DNA from: Calothrix sp. PCC 6303 | Lineage (GTDB): Bacteria; Cyanobacteriota; Cyanobacteriia; Cyanobacteriales; Nostocaceae | Length of the DNA: 64,000 nucleotides | Direction of reading: 5' to 3' | Assembly: GCF_000317435.1 (NCBI RefSeq) | Contig: NC_019751.1 | Span: forward strand, 6,262,001-6,326,000 | The notes under the pieces: generated by a model | The model's database searches: none | What the model saw: the letters and a program-made list of their open reading frames with translations, nothing else | What the model was told of the DNA's origin: nothing | Program-made: the position numbers and the translations under genes | Shown here: piece after piece, positions 45,538 to 55,122 of the stretch | How positions within the stretch are numbered: the stretch's first letter is position 1 | Layout: every line of letters begins with the position of its first letter

Positions 45538-46170
45538 TTACTTTTGCAAAGCATCACATAGACACTTCAGCATGATATAACATGAAGTCGCGCCGGGATC
45601 TTGATTCCCAATGCTACGTTCACCTAAGTAGCTAGCACGTCCTTTTTTAGCAATCATGGGGATGGTGTCCTTCATTCCTTGTTCCGCAGCAACAACAGCT
45701 AGTTGCATTGCATCACGCATCACCTTTCCATCATTCACAGCTTGCTGAAAAGCAATCACAGCGGGTGATAGTGTATCTACCATAGTTTTATCACCCAGTT
45801 GGGTTTTACCCCGTTCTACCAAACCTGCAAAACCAGCTTGTAGCATTTCCAACATGTCTTGCTCAGTTAAATCAAACTTCCCTTCCACCACCGCACTCGC
45901 TCGCAGAAAGAAAGTACCATAAAGGGGTCCGCTCGCACCACCAACATGGGAAATCAGAATCATGCTCACGTTTTTGAGGATGGTGCCAATATCTTTATCC
46001 CTGTAGCCTAAACTTGGCAGATTACTGAGCAGTTTTTTACAACCACGCTCCATATTAATACCATGGTCAGCATCACCAATTGCCGCGTCCAACTGCATTA
46101 AATATTCTTTATTTTGTTCAATTTTGGTAGCGAATCTTTGCAACCACAACAAAATCTGTTCTTTAGTCAT
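45538..46170 (-). CDS. dhaL: Dihydroxyacetone kinase subunit DhaL
   Basis: 210 residues from the ATG at 46170, which is one base past the dhaK stop; the longer frame to 46224 overlaps dhaK. ADP-binding fold marks: 'LDAAIGDADHGINMERGCKK' (Mg-binding Asp residues and the DADHG motif), 'SHVGGASGPLYGTFFLRAS', 'GDKTMVDTLSPAV', and 'RASYLGERSIGNQDPGATSC'. DhaL carries the ADP that is re-phosphorylated by DhaM in PTS-linked enzymes and transfers phosphate to dihydroxyacetone on DhaK. Cotranscribed with dhaK. Confidence 0.93.
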   Translation of the reverse strand: MTKEQILLWLQRFATKIEQNKEYLMQLDAAIGDADHGINMERGCKKLLSNLPSLGYRDKDIGTILKNVSMILISHVGGASGPLYGTFFLRASAVVEGKFDLTEQDMLEMLQAGFAGLVERGKTQLGDKTMVDTLSPAVIAFQQAVNDGKVMRDAMQLAVVAAEQGMKDTIPMIAKKGRASYLGERSIGNQDPGATSCYIMLKCLCDALQK

Positions 46171-46171
46171 T

Positions 46172-47245
46172 TTAAATTCCCCAACGCCAGGTTGCTGTCT
46201 TAACAGGGGCATCCCATAACCCAATCATCTCATCATTAAGTTTTAGCAATGTTATTGAGCAACCTTGCATCTCTAGGGAGGTGATATATGAACCTACTAG
46301 ATTTCTAATTATTTTTAATCCGTGTCTATCGCAAATTTGGATGAGTTTGCGATAAATAATATACAGTTCGGAAACAGGAGTTCCACCCATCCCATTGACT
46401 AAAGCTAAGACTTGATCGCCTTTTTTAAATGCAGGGCTGGTTAATTCTATATCCATCCATCCACCCTTGTCCTCATTCCATTCTCGGAGGATACGAGTAT
46501 AGGTTGAGTCTCCAATAATTGATTTTGCGAGGATTTCGGTAATCATATCAGCCGATTTCATGTTTAGGCGATCGCGTCCTGCTTCCCCGTGAATACCAAT
46601 CCCCATTTCTATATCTTGATTACCCAATTCAAATGTCGGTTTTCCCCTCGCTGGAACCGTACAGGAACTCAGTGCCATTCCCATACTTCTACCGTTTAAA
46701 TTGACATCTCGACACAAATTGGCAATCTGTTGCAAATTATACCCCTTTTCCGCAGCCGCCCCACAGATTTTTTCCGCCAAAATTGTTGTTCCTACACCCC
46801 TACGTCCCTGGGTATAAAGACCATCTGTCACCGCTACATCATCATCTATTAAAATGTTCAGCACGCGCACACCTTGAGCGCGTGCTAATTCCGTTGCCAT
46901 CTCAAAGTTCATCACATCCCCACTGTAATTTTTCACAATCAGCAATATGCCTTTGCTACTATTTACATACTTAGCTGCTGCTAAAATTTGGTCAGGAGTT
47001 GGAGAGGTAAAAATCTCGCCAGGGCAGGCAGCATCAAGCATTCCCATCCCCACAAATCCCGCGTGCATTGGTTCATGACCACTTCCGCCACCAGAAATAA
47101 TTGCTACCTTTCTCGGAACTGGCGCATCTGCACGATAGATAAAAGTTGGATCGAAGTTAACTTTTATTAAATCTTTGTGTGCTGCTGCCATTCCTTCGAG
47201 ACTTTCCTGTACAAAGTCTTCAGGTTTATTAATCAGCTTTTTCAT
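46172..47245 (-). CDS. dhaK: Dihydroxyacetone kinase subunit DhaK
   Basis: 357 residues. N-terminal '[20 protein letters not shown]', '[20 protein letters not shown]' Gly-rich substrate site, and '[19 protein letters not shown]' containing the His that binds dihydroxyacetone as a hemiaminal. Typical length. Works with DhaL in the cytoplasm to make dihydroxyacetone phosphate. No dhaM or phosphotransferase gene is in the window; many cyanobacteria lack a full PTS, so the phosphoryl donor is uncertain. First gene of the pair. Confidence 0.94.
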   Translation of the reverse strand: MKKLINKPEDFVQESLEGMAAAHKDLIKVNFDPTFIYRADAPVPRKVAIISGGGSGHEPMHAGFVGMGMLDAACPGEIFTSPTPDQILAAAKYVNSSKGILLIVKNYSGDVMNFEMATELARAQGVRVLNILIDDDVAVTDGLYTQGRRGVGTTILAEKICGAAAEKGYNLQQIANLCRDVNLNGRSMGMALSSCTVPARGKPTFELGNQDIEMGIGIHGEAGRDRLNMKSADMITEILAKSIIGDSTYTRILREWNEDKGGWMDIELTSPAFKKGDQVLALVNGMGGTPVSELYIIYRKLIQICDRHGLKIIRNLVGSYITSLEMQGCSITLLKLNDEMIGLWDAPVKTATWRWGI

Positions 47246-47412
47246 GGTGGTAGCGAGCTATTGACCTTTTTAATTCAGTCTAACTCGCTCTCCCTCTCAA
47301 ATTCTTATTCAGACTTGACATGTAATATCTCTATAGCTTTCGCTATATTCTTAAATCAAATTTACGAATTTTCAAAAAGCTGGAAATTTACGTTGTACTT
47401 AATTAATTATTG

Positions 47413-47937
47413 CTAAGATATCAGCTTTTGATACTCAGCTTCACTGAACAAGTCATCATCACTTTCTATCCGATCAACAAATAGAATTCCTTCCAAATGG
47501 TCATATTCATGTTGAAAAATTCGAGCGATAAAATCAGTAATTTGACACTGCTGAATTTCTCCATTGATGTCAGTGTATTCTATATTAATCCATTGATACC
47601 TAGGAACTAATCCCCGGATATTAGGAACACTTAAACAGCCTTCCCAACCTTTTACTACTTCTTGTGAGTGCTCAATAATGTGGGGGTTAATCATTGCTGT
47701 GGGTTCCATCAGTGGTGCATCTGGATATCTGGGATTTGGACGGGAAGCAACAATAAATAAACGTAGTGATTCTGCTATTTGTGGGGCTGCAATTCCCACG
47801 CCATTTGCAGCTAAAGTAGTATCAATCAATTCGCTGATTAATTCTTGGATTTGCGGAGATTGAATATTTTCTACTGGTAACGACTTTTGGCTTAAAATTG
47901 GATTGCCTTGATGAATAATTTTTCTAGATTGACTCAT
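47413..47937 (-). CDS. def: Peptide deformylase
   Basis: 174 residues, usual size. The three conserved motifs are intact: 'GVGIAAPQIAES' (GxGxAAxQ), 'GWEGCLSVPNIRGLVPRY' (EGCLS, metal Cys), 'FQHEYDHLEGILFVDRI' (HEYDH, metal His pair and catalytic Glu). Removes the N-formyl group from nascent proteins. 165 bases downstream of the dhaK start region on the opposite side; monocistronic. Cyanobacteria often have two deformylases; which one this is cannot be told here. Confidence 0.95.
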   Translation of the reverse strand: MSQSRKIIHQGNPILSQKSLPVENIQSPQIQELISELIDTTLAANGVGIAAPQIAESLRLFIVASRPNPRYPDAPLMEPTAMINPHIIEHSQEVVKGWEGCLSVPNIRGLVPRYQWINIEYTDINGEIQQCQITDFIARIFQHEYDHLEGILFVDRIESDDDLFSEAEYQKLIS

Positions 47938-48308
47938 AATAAAAGTAACCGTTCACACTATTTATTAGGATGGGTGAAAACTTACGTAGCTTGCTTCCCG
48001 AAGGATAGATTTACCACACAGTTATCTGATAAAGAAACTAAAAATCAGAAGCTTTTAGAAAAAATCAACCGCACATCAAATAATTCATCATCTCTCCTGT
48101 CAACACAATTCAAAATTAATGCCCACGGATAAATCCGGGGGCTTGTAGTTTACTTCTCGCTCTGCGAGTACCAAGCAAAGTTTAAAATTTATTCCATAAA
48201 TGAATTTAGGGGCTTGTACCATCAAGGAATAATTGGTCATTTTGATTCTGGAAATCAACTTAGCGATCGCACTTTCCCCACAGATACGAAAATGCGATCG
48301 CTCTCAAG
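47938..48308. other. Intergenic region
   Basis: Contains two HIP1-type octamers near 48263 and 48294 flanking ACTTTCCCCACAGATACG, and no gene seen on either strand. Confidence 0.4.
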
Positions 48309-51110
48309 CTAAATATTAGCTTGCTGACGTTGATACAAGGAGTAATACAAGCCTTTATCCCGGAGTAAACCTTCGTGGGTTCCCCGTTCAGCAATTACCC
48401 CCCGTTCCATAACGATAATTTGGTCGGCACGTTTGAGGGGTGCGAAACGGTGAGCGATAATGAACACAGTGCGTCCCTGGGAAACCTTTTGCAGGTTTTG
48501 CAGTACCTGTTGTTCTGTCTCCGCATCCAGTGCGCTTGTGGCTTCGTCCAATACTAGTACGGGTGCATTGGAAAGGAACAACCGAGCTAAAGCTATGCGT
48601 TGTCGCTGTCCCCCAGATAAAGCTGTACCGCGTTCCCCAACGTTGGTTTCATAGCCTTGGGGCTGTTGACTGATAAAATCATGGGCTACTGCCATACGTG
48701 CAGCTTGTACGACTTCTTCGGCGCTGATATCGGGATTACCGAGGGTGATATTCTCTAAAATAGAAGCATTAAAAAGGAAATCTTCTTGGAGAACAACCGC
48801 TATTTGCTGCCTTAGGGAGGCTAAATCTGCACTTTTGATATCAAAACCATCAACGAGAATCCTACCAGATTCTATGGTATAGAGACGTTGTAGCAGTTTG
48901 GAAAGGGTGCTTTTACCGGAACCACTGCGTCCAACTATGCCAATAAATTGTCCTGGCTTCACATCAAAGGAAATGCCCCGTAGCACAGGTTCATTTTCAG
49001 GTTTGTAACGGAAAAATACCTGTTCAAATGATACTTGACCTTTTAGAGGTGGCAAAACCAAACCAGTTCCAGATTCAGCTTCGGGAGCAACGTTGAGGAT
49101 ATCACCAATTCTATCTACTGACAGTAGTACCTGTTGTAAATTTTGCCATAACTGCACCAGTCGTAGTAACGGACCAGTTACACGTCCTGAAAGCATTTGA
49201 AAGGCTACCAATTGTCCCACTGTTAGCTTTTGCTCGATTACTAATTTGGCACCAAACCAGAGAATCAACAAACTGGAAAAGTTGGTGAGGAAGTCACCAA
49301 TGTTGCTACTGATGTTGGAGGTGGTGGAAGCTTTGAAACCTGTGCGAATAAAGCGGGCAAATAAACCTTCCCATCGATCTCTGGCTACGGGTTCGGCTGC
49401 ATGTGCTTTAACTGAGTGAATTGCGGTGATTGTTTCTACTAAGAACGATTGACTGTCAGCGCTACGGTTGAAGGTTTCATTCAGCCATCTGCGGAGGATG
49501 GGGGTAGCCACCAAAGTTAAAATGGCGAATAGGGGTAGTACAGCCAAAGCGGCGGCGGTGAGGGGAATACTGTAGTAGAACATCAATGCCAGATAAACTA
49601 CAGCAAAGACACTATCAAGGACTACAGTTAAAGCTGTTCCTGTGAGGAATTGGCGAATTTGTTCTAATTCCTGGACTCTGGCGACAGTATCCCCAACACG
49701 ACGAGATTCAAAGTAAGCTAGGGGCAACCGCATCAAATGACGGAATAACTGTGCCGACAAACTTAAATCGAGACGACGGGCAGTATGTGTAAAAATAAAT
49801 AGTCTAAGAATCCCTAATGCTGCTTCAAAAGTCGCTACAGACAATAACGCGATCGCCATCACGTCCAAAGTGGGTAAACTCTCCTGTACCATCACCTTAT
49901 CAATTACCACTTGGGTAATCAAAGGTGTGGTTAAACCCAACAATTGCAGGGTAAAGGAAGCAATTAGAACCTCAGTTAATAGTCCTTTGTATCTCCAAAC
50001 AGCCGGGGTAAACCAGCCCAGGTTAAATTTTTCCTGTTTACTAATTAATTCCGCTTGCCAAAGTTGTCCATCCCAAACTTCTGCTAACTGTAATTGGGAG
50101 AGGTTTTCACATACCTGTTCCGGATTTAAAGGGTTTGCAACAATTAAGCGCTCGCCTTTAGTGGCAAATGCCACTACCCAACCACCTTCTCTCTCAGAAG
50201 TAGCACCCAAATACAGCAGACATGGAAACGACAACTGCCGCATTTCAACCCAACTCACCTGGATTCTTCGTAACAAAAACCCCAGTTTATCGGCGGTTTC
50301 CACCAAATTTTTGGGCTTTTGTCCCCGCAACTGCCGCTGCACCAATTCCAACTGTACCGGATTCTGCAATTGCTGTGCCACCATCGTCAAACAGGCAGCA
50401 GCAGTATTTTGACCACCAACAAAGGGATAAGCCGAAAAATCTTGAGATGTGGAGGGGATTAGTAATTCCCTTTGAAATTGGGGTTTTTGGGAGGAAACAG
50501 GTGTTGTTGGGGTTATGGGGATAGAATCCTGGGCAAATTGCCGCTCATATATCTCCGATTGGGAAGGAGATTCCCCATCCAGATCAATTACTTCAGGTCT
50601 CGTTGGTGCCATCACACCCTTAGCATTACCAAAGCTAGGACTGTCAGATGCAATAGCAGTACTTTCAGCACTTTCCCAAAATGCTCGTACTTCTGGGGTA
50701 GAAATTTCATCCCACAGTGAAGTGATCCAACTAGCAACAATCACCTCTTTACTGGCTGCATTTGCTTTACAGTCAACTGCTGATGACAACAAATCTCCAA
50801 ACCAATCCCCAGCATCCAAAGTTGCCAACGGGATACTAGTTTCTTCTTCCCGTAAGCGAACTTTACCAATCACTAAAAAATGCTGAAAACCTCGGATATC
50901 TTTTGACCAGATTTTTTCGCCAATTGCAAAGCGACGTATTTCCAGGTTATTTCTTAATAAATCTTGCCCTTGGGCACTTAAGCAACTAAATGGTGCCTCA
51001 TCCCAAGGTATAGATGCTAGCACCCTTTCTCGTAGTTCTTCTTGGTCTGCTGCTGTGGTTAACCTACTTGCAGCTTGACCGTTAACTTTTGAATCTTCTC
51101 TGCTAGCCAT
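48309..51110 (-). CDS. Type I secretion ABC transporter with cNMP-like and degenerate C39 domains
   Basis: 933 residues. Order: cyclic-nucleotide-binding-like domain (~45-160, 'LRNNLEIRRFAIGEKIWS'), C39-like domain (~215-340), six-helix ABC transmembrane domain (~385-660), ATPase (~690-930) with Walker A 'GIVGRSGSGKSTLSKLL', signature 'LSGGQRQRIALARLFL', Walker B 'VLVLDEATSALDAET' and H-loop 'IIAHRFAPLK'. In C39 peptidases the catalytic Cys lies in DCGxACL; here the line reads 'GGQNTAAACLTM', so Cys is Thr and Asp is Asn: a non-cleaving CLD as in HlyB, which docks unprocessed substrates. Its start overlaps the parvulin gene by 52 bases. No HlyD-type adaptor is adjacent. Confidence 0.9.
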   Translation of the reverse strand: MASREDSKVNGQAASRLTTAADQEELRERVLASIPWDEAPFSCLSAQGQDLLRNNLEIRRFAIGEKIWSKDIRGFQHFLVIGKVRLREEETSIPLATLDAGDWFGDLLSSAVDCKANAASKEVIVASWITSLWDEISTPEVRAFWESAESTAIASDSPSFGNAKGVMAPTRPEVIDLDGESPSQSEIYERQFAQDSIPITPTTPVSSQKPQFQRELLIPSTSQDFSAYPFVGGQNTAAACLTMVAQQLQNPVQLELVQRQLRGQKPKNLVETADKLGFLLRRIQVSWVEMRQLSFPCLLYLGATSEREGGWVVAFATKGERLIVANPLNPEQVCENLSQLQLAEVWDGQLWQAELISKQEKFNLGWFTPAVWRYKGLLTEVLIASFTLQLLGLTTPLITQVVIDKVMVQESLPTLDVMAIALLSVATFEAALGILRLFIFTHTARRLDLSLSAQLFRHLMRLPLAYFESRRVGDTVARVQELEQIRQFLTGTALTVVLDSVFAVVYLALMFYYSIPLTAAALAVLPLFAILTLVATPILRRWLNETFNRSADSQSFLVETITAIHSVKAHAAEPVARDRWEGLFARFIRTGFKASTTSNISSNIGDFLTNFSSLLILWFGAKLVIEQKLTVGQLVAFQMLSGRVTGPLLRLVQLWQNLQQVLLSVDRIGDILNVAPEAESGTGLVLPPLKGQVSFEQVFFRYKPENEPVLRGISFDVKPGQFIGIVGRSGSGKSTLSKLLQRLYTIESGRILVDGFDIKSADLASLRQQIAVVLQEDFLFNASILENITLGNPDISAEEVVQAARMAVAHDFISQQPQGYETNVGERGTALSGGQRQRIALARLFLSNAPVLVLDEATSALDAETEQQVLQNLQKVSQGRTVFIIAHRFAPLKRADQIIVMERGVIAERGTHEGLLRDKGLYYSLYQRQQANI

Positions 51111-51817
51111 TTCTCAAACAACTCATTTTGTAGTGCTTGTTTTAACTGAGTATCTTCTAAAGATGCTAAAAGGAATTGTTCCACTCGAAACAAACCATAG
51201 CGTCCTTCCAATTCAATTGGTCCGATCAAACTGCCGGGAGTTGCCATATCAATAGCAGCCCTTAGTATATCTGGCAGGGTACCCCGACTGACTGGTCCCA
51301 TCATCCCATTTACTACCCGGTCATCTGCTAATGAATACTCCTTAGCTATTTGTTCAAAACTTGCTCCCTCCTGGATTTGAGCTTGCAGTTCCTCTGCTAG
51401 TTCTAAACTATCAATAATAATTCGAGATAAAACCACTCGATCAAGGAAAATCTTTCTTTCGATAAAATATTCTTGAAGTTTTGGTTCACTGATTGCAGTT
51501 TTGAGCTTTTCTAGTTTGAAACCAGAAGCAACCGAACTATGGAAAGCGTCATAACTTAAACCATTAGTTTTCAGCCACTCTTGAAAGCGTGCTTGATCTG
51601 TGAGTTGGTTTTTTAAACGAAAATCAATAATTGCTTGTTCAGTTACAGCAGAACTGACTGCCACATCTTCCCGTTGCGTAATTTCTTGTTCAATTACATA
51701 CTGACGTAAAATATCGCCGATATATTGCCCCAGTTTTCCCCCTGCTTGCAGGTACTTGACCGCTTCAGCAATGGAAACAGGTTGATCATCGACTGTCAAA
51801 AAAGATGAAGACTCCAT
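51059..51817 (-). CDS. Parvulin-type peptidylprolyl isomerase
   Basis: 252 residues from the ATG at 51817 (the longer frame opens with TTG at 51871). N-terminal half resembles SurA/PrsA helices ('LTVDDQPVSIAEAVKYLQ', 'ERKIFLDRVVLSRIIID'); C-terminal parvulin domain: 'GASFEQIAKEYSLADDRVV', 'GMMGPVSRGTLPDILRAAI', 'IGPIELEGRYGLFRVEQFL'. No signal peptide, so cytoplasmic or membrane-associated. Overlaps the ABC transporter start by 52 bases, an arrangement seen in cyanobacterial secretion loci where the isomerase may keep the export substrate unfolded or help its release. Role in export is inferred from context. Confidence 0.85.
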   Translation of the reverse strand: MESSSFLTVDDQPVSIAEAVKYLQAGGKLGQYIGDILRQYVIEQEITQREDVAVSSAVTEQAIIDFRLKNQLTDQARFQEWLKTNGLSYDAFHSSVASGFKLEKLKTAISEPKLQEYFIERKIFLDRVVLSRIIIDSLELAEELQAQIQEGASFEQIAKEYSLADDRVVNGMMGPVSRGTLPDILRAAIDMATPGSLIGPIELEGRYGLFRVEQFLLASLEDTQLKQALQNELFEKWLAEKIQKLTVKLQVG

Positions 51818-51967
51818 AGATTTTAAGTACGTAAAAATACGTTTAAAAATTATACTATTGTTTCTAATCAAATCGCCTTACTATCGCTCTATAAGCGAAA
51901 AAGCTGTAGCAATCCTAAGTGCTTATGAGTAGAAACGACAACCGCACTCAATTAGATAATGTATAAA

Positions 51968-52747
51968 TTAAGCAATTACACTTACCCAGATATAGCTAAA
52001 CAGAACAGCAGCCACAGCCCCAATCAAGGTGTTGATCACATTCACTAGTTCATTAGTTAACCAATTATATTTTGATTGTAATGTTGCCCCAATTACACTT
52101 TCCAAATTAGTGGCAACAAATGCAGCCAGAATGCACCACAATAACCCAAAGCCATCAATTAAACCAACACCCCAACCGACTAGTGCCTGTAGTAACGATG
52201 CCCCGATACCAGCAATTGTACCCTCCAAACTAACTGCACCTTCGGTGCCACGGGGTACGGGTTGTAAAGTGGTAATTAAAAATGTTCTTTTTCCGTAGGC
52301 TTTGCCAATTTCACTTGCACAGGTATCGGAAAGCTTGGTACTAAAACTAGCGACATAGCCTAGCAAAAATAGAGATTTGGCTATGGAGTTGGGCAAAATT
52401 TGATAACTGACTAAACCTGCACCAACGGCACACAATGCCCCGATTAAAGCTGAACCCCAGACATTTTCTGGTCCTCTGGCACCTGAACGTTTTTCGGCGA
52501 TGCCTTCAGCTTCTTTTTGTGCCATGCCAATGCGGGTGACAGAAGAACCGACGAGGAAATAAAACATTACGACTACATAACCTTGCCAGCCGAGGGTTCC
52601 CCAGATTAATACACCCAGCAACCAAGCATGAAAAAATCCTGCCGGGGTTAATAGTTTTTTTGGTAAAAACCAGGCAATACTCAACAAAAAAGCATTCAGA
52701 ATAATTCCGGTCAGCCAGGGATTGAAATTTTCGATTAAACCCAACAT
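51968..52747 (-). CDS. DUF92 / phytyl-phosphate kinase-like (VTE6) membrane protein
   Basis: 259 residues from the ATG at 52747; the longer frame to 52801 only adds repeat-derived residues. Six to seven hydrophobic helices. Family marks of TIGR00297/DUF92: 'LTPAGFFHAWLLGVLIWGT', 'GMAQKEAEGIAEKRSGARG' region, 'SFSTKLSDTCASEIGKAYG' and 'PVPRGTEGAVSLEGTIAG'. Plant and cyanobacterial VTE6 phosphorylates phytyl phosphate to phytyl diphosphate to reuse chlorophyll phytol for tocopherol. The exact substrate of this copy is inferred from the family. Confidence 0.85.
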   Translation of the reverse strand: MLGLIENFNPWLTGIILNAFLLSIAWFLPKKLLTPAGFFHAWLLGVLIWGTLGWQGYVVVMFYFLVGSSVTRIGMAQKEAEGIAEKRSGARGPENVWGSALIGALCAVGAGLVSYQILPNSIAKSLFLLGYVASFSTKLSDTCASEIGKAYGKRTFLITTLQPVPRGTEGAVSLEGTIAGIGASLLQALVGWGVGLIDGFGLLWCILAAFVATNLESVIGATLQSKYNWLTNELVNVINTLIGAVAAVLFSYIWVSVIA

Positions 52748-53122
52748 AGGCGAAGCACCACTAGTTTGTTGAAAGGAGCGTACTCCGAAGCAAATAAGCA
52801 AGCTACGCTCTTAGCGAACCATTGGTTTATCGCTTTAGCGAACCATTTCTTGATTGCATTCGCATGGTTAGTTTAGTCTACTTGCTAGATAAAATTCAAT
52901 AAATAAATATAAATCTAATTCTATTGTGTTTTTATATACTATTCTTTAGTAGTAGTAAGCAAAAACACTCATCGTGTTTTGGCTCAAGTTAAAGTTAAAA
53001 TAAACCCAGTATATTTTTTATGTAAAATTTGTGACAATTTTTGGTATTTATCCCCAAAAACAGAGATGATCGACTTTCATAAAAATATGTAAAACTCTAA
53101 AAATTTTATAAACTTTATAAAG
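52748..53122. other. Intergenic region between divergent genes
   Basis: Three copies of 'AGCGAACCAT' (~52813-52846) and a GCTTCGGAGTACG word near 52775, then AT-rich DNA with T-runs before the protease gene. Promoters of both neighbours expected here; nothing coding seen. Confidence 0.4.
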
Positions 53123-54868
53123 ATGCCTACTACTCCTGGTGGTTCTCTGAGTACAGCTACAGATATAAATTTATTGTCATCAAATAGCCTTTTTACTGAT
53201 CGGGTGGATAGGCTGCAAAAACAGGATTTTTATCGATTCAGCTTAAGTAGTAGCAGTAGTTTCAATCTTCACCTTGATGAACTCAGTGCCGATGCAGATG
53301 TCCAGTTAGTAAAAGATGGAAATGGCAATGGTATTATTGACTCAGGAGAGGTCATTAAAGAATCACGTCTAGGTGGTACTTCGGCAGAAACAATTGCACT
53401 ACCGAATCTTGATTTCGGAACCTATTATATTCAAGTCTATGCTTACGGTGGAGCCGAAACCAACTACAAACTCACAGTCTCGGCAACATCTAACGAATCT
53501 ATTCCCATATCCACTAGTGGCGGTAGTTCTCGTTGGGAAAAAGGAACTTTGCGGGCTGATATCTTCACCTATCAACGCAATAGTCAGATTACCTTCATAT
53601 CAGGTAATGGCAACGTTGATTTTGGTAGTGGCAAACGGGATGTTCTTAACCTCAAAGATGCGGGTGTATTTAGGAATCAAGTTACTTTTGATTGGGCAAC
53701 AGCTAGTGGAGGGGGTGTTGTTGCTAACCCAGGTAATAAGAGTCGGTTATTCGATGAGATTAGACTTAACGGCGGCGATGGTAGGCGAATACTCTTTGAA
53801 GGGATTGAGAAAATTGAATTTGCTGGTGGTGTCACCTATGATTTAACTCAACAAGTTCCCGATAACAACATCACACCTGTAGTAGTACCAAACGATGAAG
53901 CATTTAATCAGCAGTGGAACTTGCACATCACAGGTGTTCATAATGCGTGGCGATTTACCACTGGTTCGGCAGATAAGGTATTAATTGGGATTGAAGATTC
54001 CGGCTTAGGAACTGATAGTAATGGTAATATCCACCCCGATTTACGTAGAACTTTCTTTAATGGCAATAACTATTTAGATGAATCCTCAAGCTATTCCCAC
54101 GGAACTTTAGTTCAGAGTACTATTGCGGCTAGAGGTAATAATCAACAAGGTATTGCGGGTATCAACTGGTCATCTGATAGTTACATGGTGGATGTTCTTG
54201 GTGGTGATAACGGAGATTATGATCTTGCTTCGGCTACACAATCAATTATTGATAAGGCAGTTAGTCTAGGTAGGCGTTTAGTTATTAATTTTAGTTTGGT
54301 TGGTGGTTCATCCAAAGAACTACAAAACATTATTGCTAGTAATCAAGATGTTCTCTTTGTATTTGCGGCTGGGAATGACAACAAAGATAGTATTTCCAGT
54401 CCTGGTTCATTTGCCCAATCATACAGTAATGTTATTTCCGTAGGTTCCTCGTGGGGATTGACAGATTGGTATCGAAATGCCAAAAACCCTGGAGACAGGG
54501 CTTACTATGAAAACTGGTGGGGTTCAAACTATGCGAGTCAGGCAGATATCAATGCAGGTTTACGACCATTGACTTTAATGGCACCTACTGAATTTATTGC
54601 TGGAAATGCCGAACGGAACACATCGGGTACTTATAACTTTAACTACGATAATAAATTTAATGGTACGTCTGCATCTACACCGATGGTTTCGGGAATTGCG
54701 TCATTAGTTTGGAGTGCTAATCCTAATCTTTCAGCAAGTGAGATTAAGGCTATTTTGGCGGAAACAGCGTATGATTTGGGTGAGCAAGGATACGATCAAT
54801 ATTATGGATACGGGTTCGTTAATGCTGATGCTGCTGTGCGGACTGCGTTAGCTTTAGCTAGAGGCTAA
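53123..54868 (+). CDS. Subtilisin-like (S8) serine protease with N-terminal PPC domain
   Basis: 581 residues. Residues ~1-125 are a pre-peptidase C-terminal-like beta domain ('DRLQKQDFYRFSLSSSSSFN', 'FGTYYIQVYAYGGAETNYKL') and ~150-250 a second beta region. The S8 catalytic domain follows (~265-578): Asp in 'LIGIEDSGLGTDSNG', His in 'SSYSHGTLVQSTIAARG', oxyanion Asn in 'FVFAAGNDNKDSISS', Ser in 'FNGTSASTPMVSGIASLVW'. All residues intact. No Sec signal peptide, so secretion by a type I or similar route, or none, must be considered; a type I ABC transporter gene lies 2 kb away. Ends with 'AAVRTALALARG', typical. Confidence 0.9.
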   Translation: MPTTPGGSLSTATDINLLSSNSLFTDRVDRLQKQDFYRFSLSSSSSFNLHLDELSADADVQLVKDGNGNGIIDSGEVIKESRLGGTSAETIALPNLDFGTYYIQVYAYGGAETNYKLTVSATSNESIPISTSGGSSRWEKGTLRADIFTYQRNSQITFISGNGNVDFGSGKRDVLNLKDAGVFRNQVTFDWATASGGGVVANPGNKSRLFDEIRLNGGDGRRILFEGIEKIEFAGGVTYDLTQQVPDNNITPVVVPNDEAFNQQWNLHITGVHNAWRFTTGSADKVLIGIEDSGLGTDSNGNIHPDLRRTFFNGNNYLDESSSYSHGTLVQSTIAARGNNQQGIAGINWSSDSYMVDVLGGDNGDYDLASATQSIIDKAVSLGRRLVINFSLVGGSSKELQNIIASNQDVLFVFAAGNDNKDSISSPGSFAQSYSNVISVGSSWGLTDWYRNAKNPGDRAYYENWWGSNYASQADINAGLRPLTLMAPTEFIAGNAERNTSGTYNFNYDNKFNGTSASTPMVSGIASLVWSANPNLSASEIKAILAETAYDLGEQGYDQYYGYGFVNADAAVRTALALARG

Positions 54869-55122
54869 AAGCGCGGAAATTAAGGTATATCAAAAGAATT
54901 ACCCCTGTTAAGGTGTACCAATAATGTACTAGCCAGAAGTCTCATTCTTACGTTCTACCTCTAATCACAGAACCTAGATTTTTAACGCAAGCATTATTTT
55001 TTGCCTTCAATTTTTAATGGATGCGATGCTGAAACCCTTATAAATCGTCAGTACAAATATTCACCTTAACAGGGGTAGTGTCAATGAACTTATGGGATTT
55101 AGCGGCGTAGCAACTTATCTGA
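54869..55122. other. Spacer containing an inverted-repeat element
   Basis: Most of this spacer (54900-55077) is the MITE-like element listed separately. Confidence 0.5.
54900..55077. repeat. MITE-like element with perfect 16-bp inverted ends
   Basis: TACCCCTGTTAAGGTG (54900-54915) is matched exactly in inverse by CACCTTAACAGGGGTA (55062-55077), framing a 178-bp AT-rich segment with no open frame. Sits just after the S8 protease stop, between convergent genes. No obvious target duplication. Confidence 0.65.
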
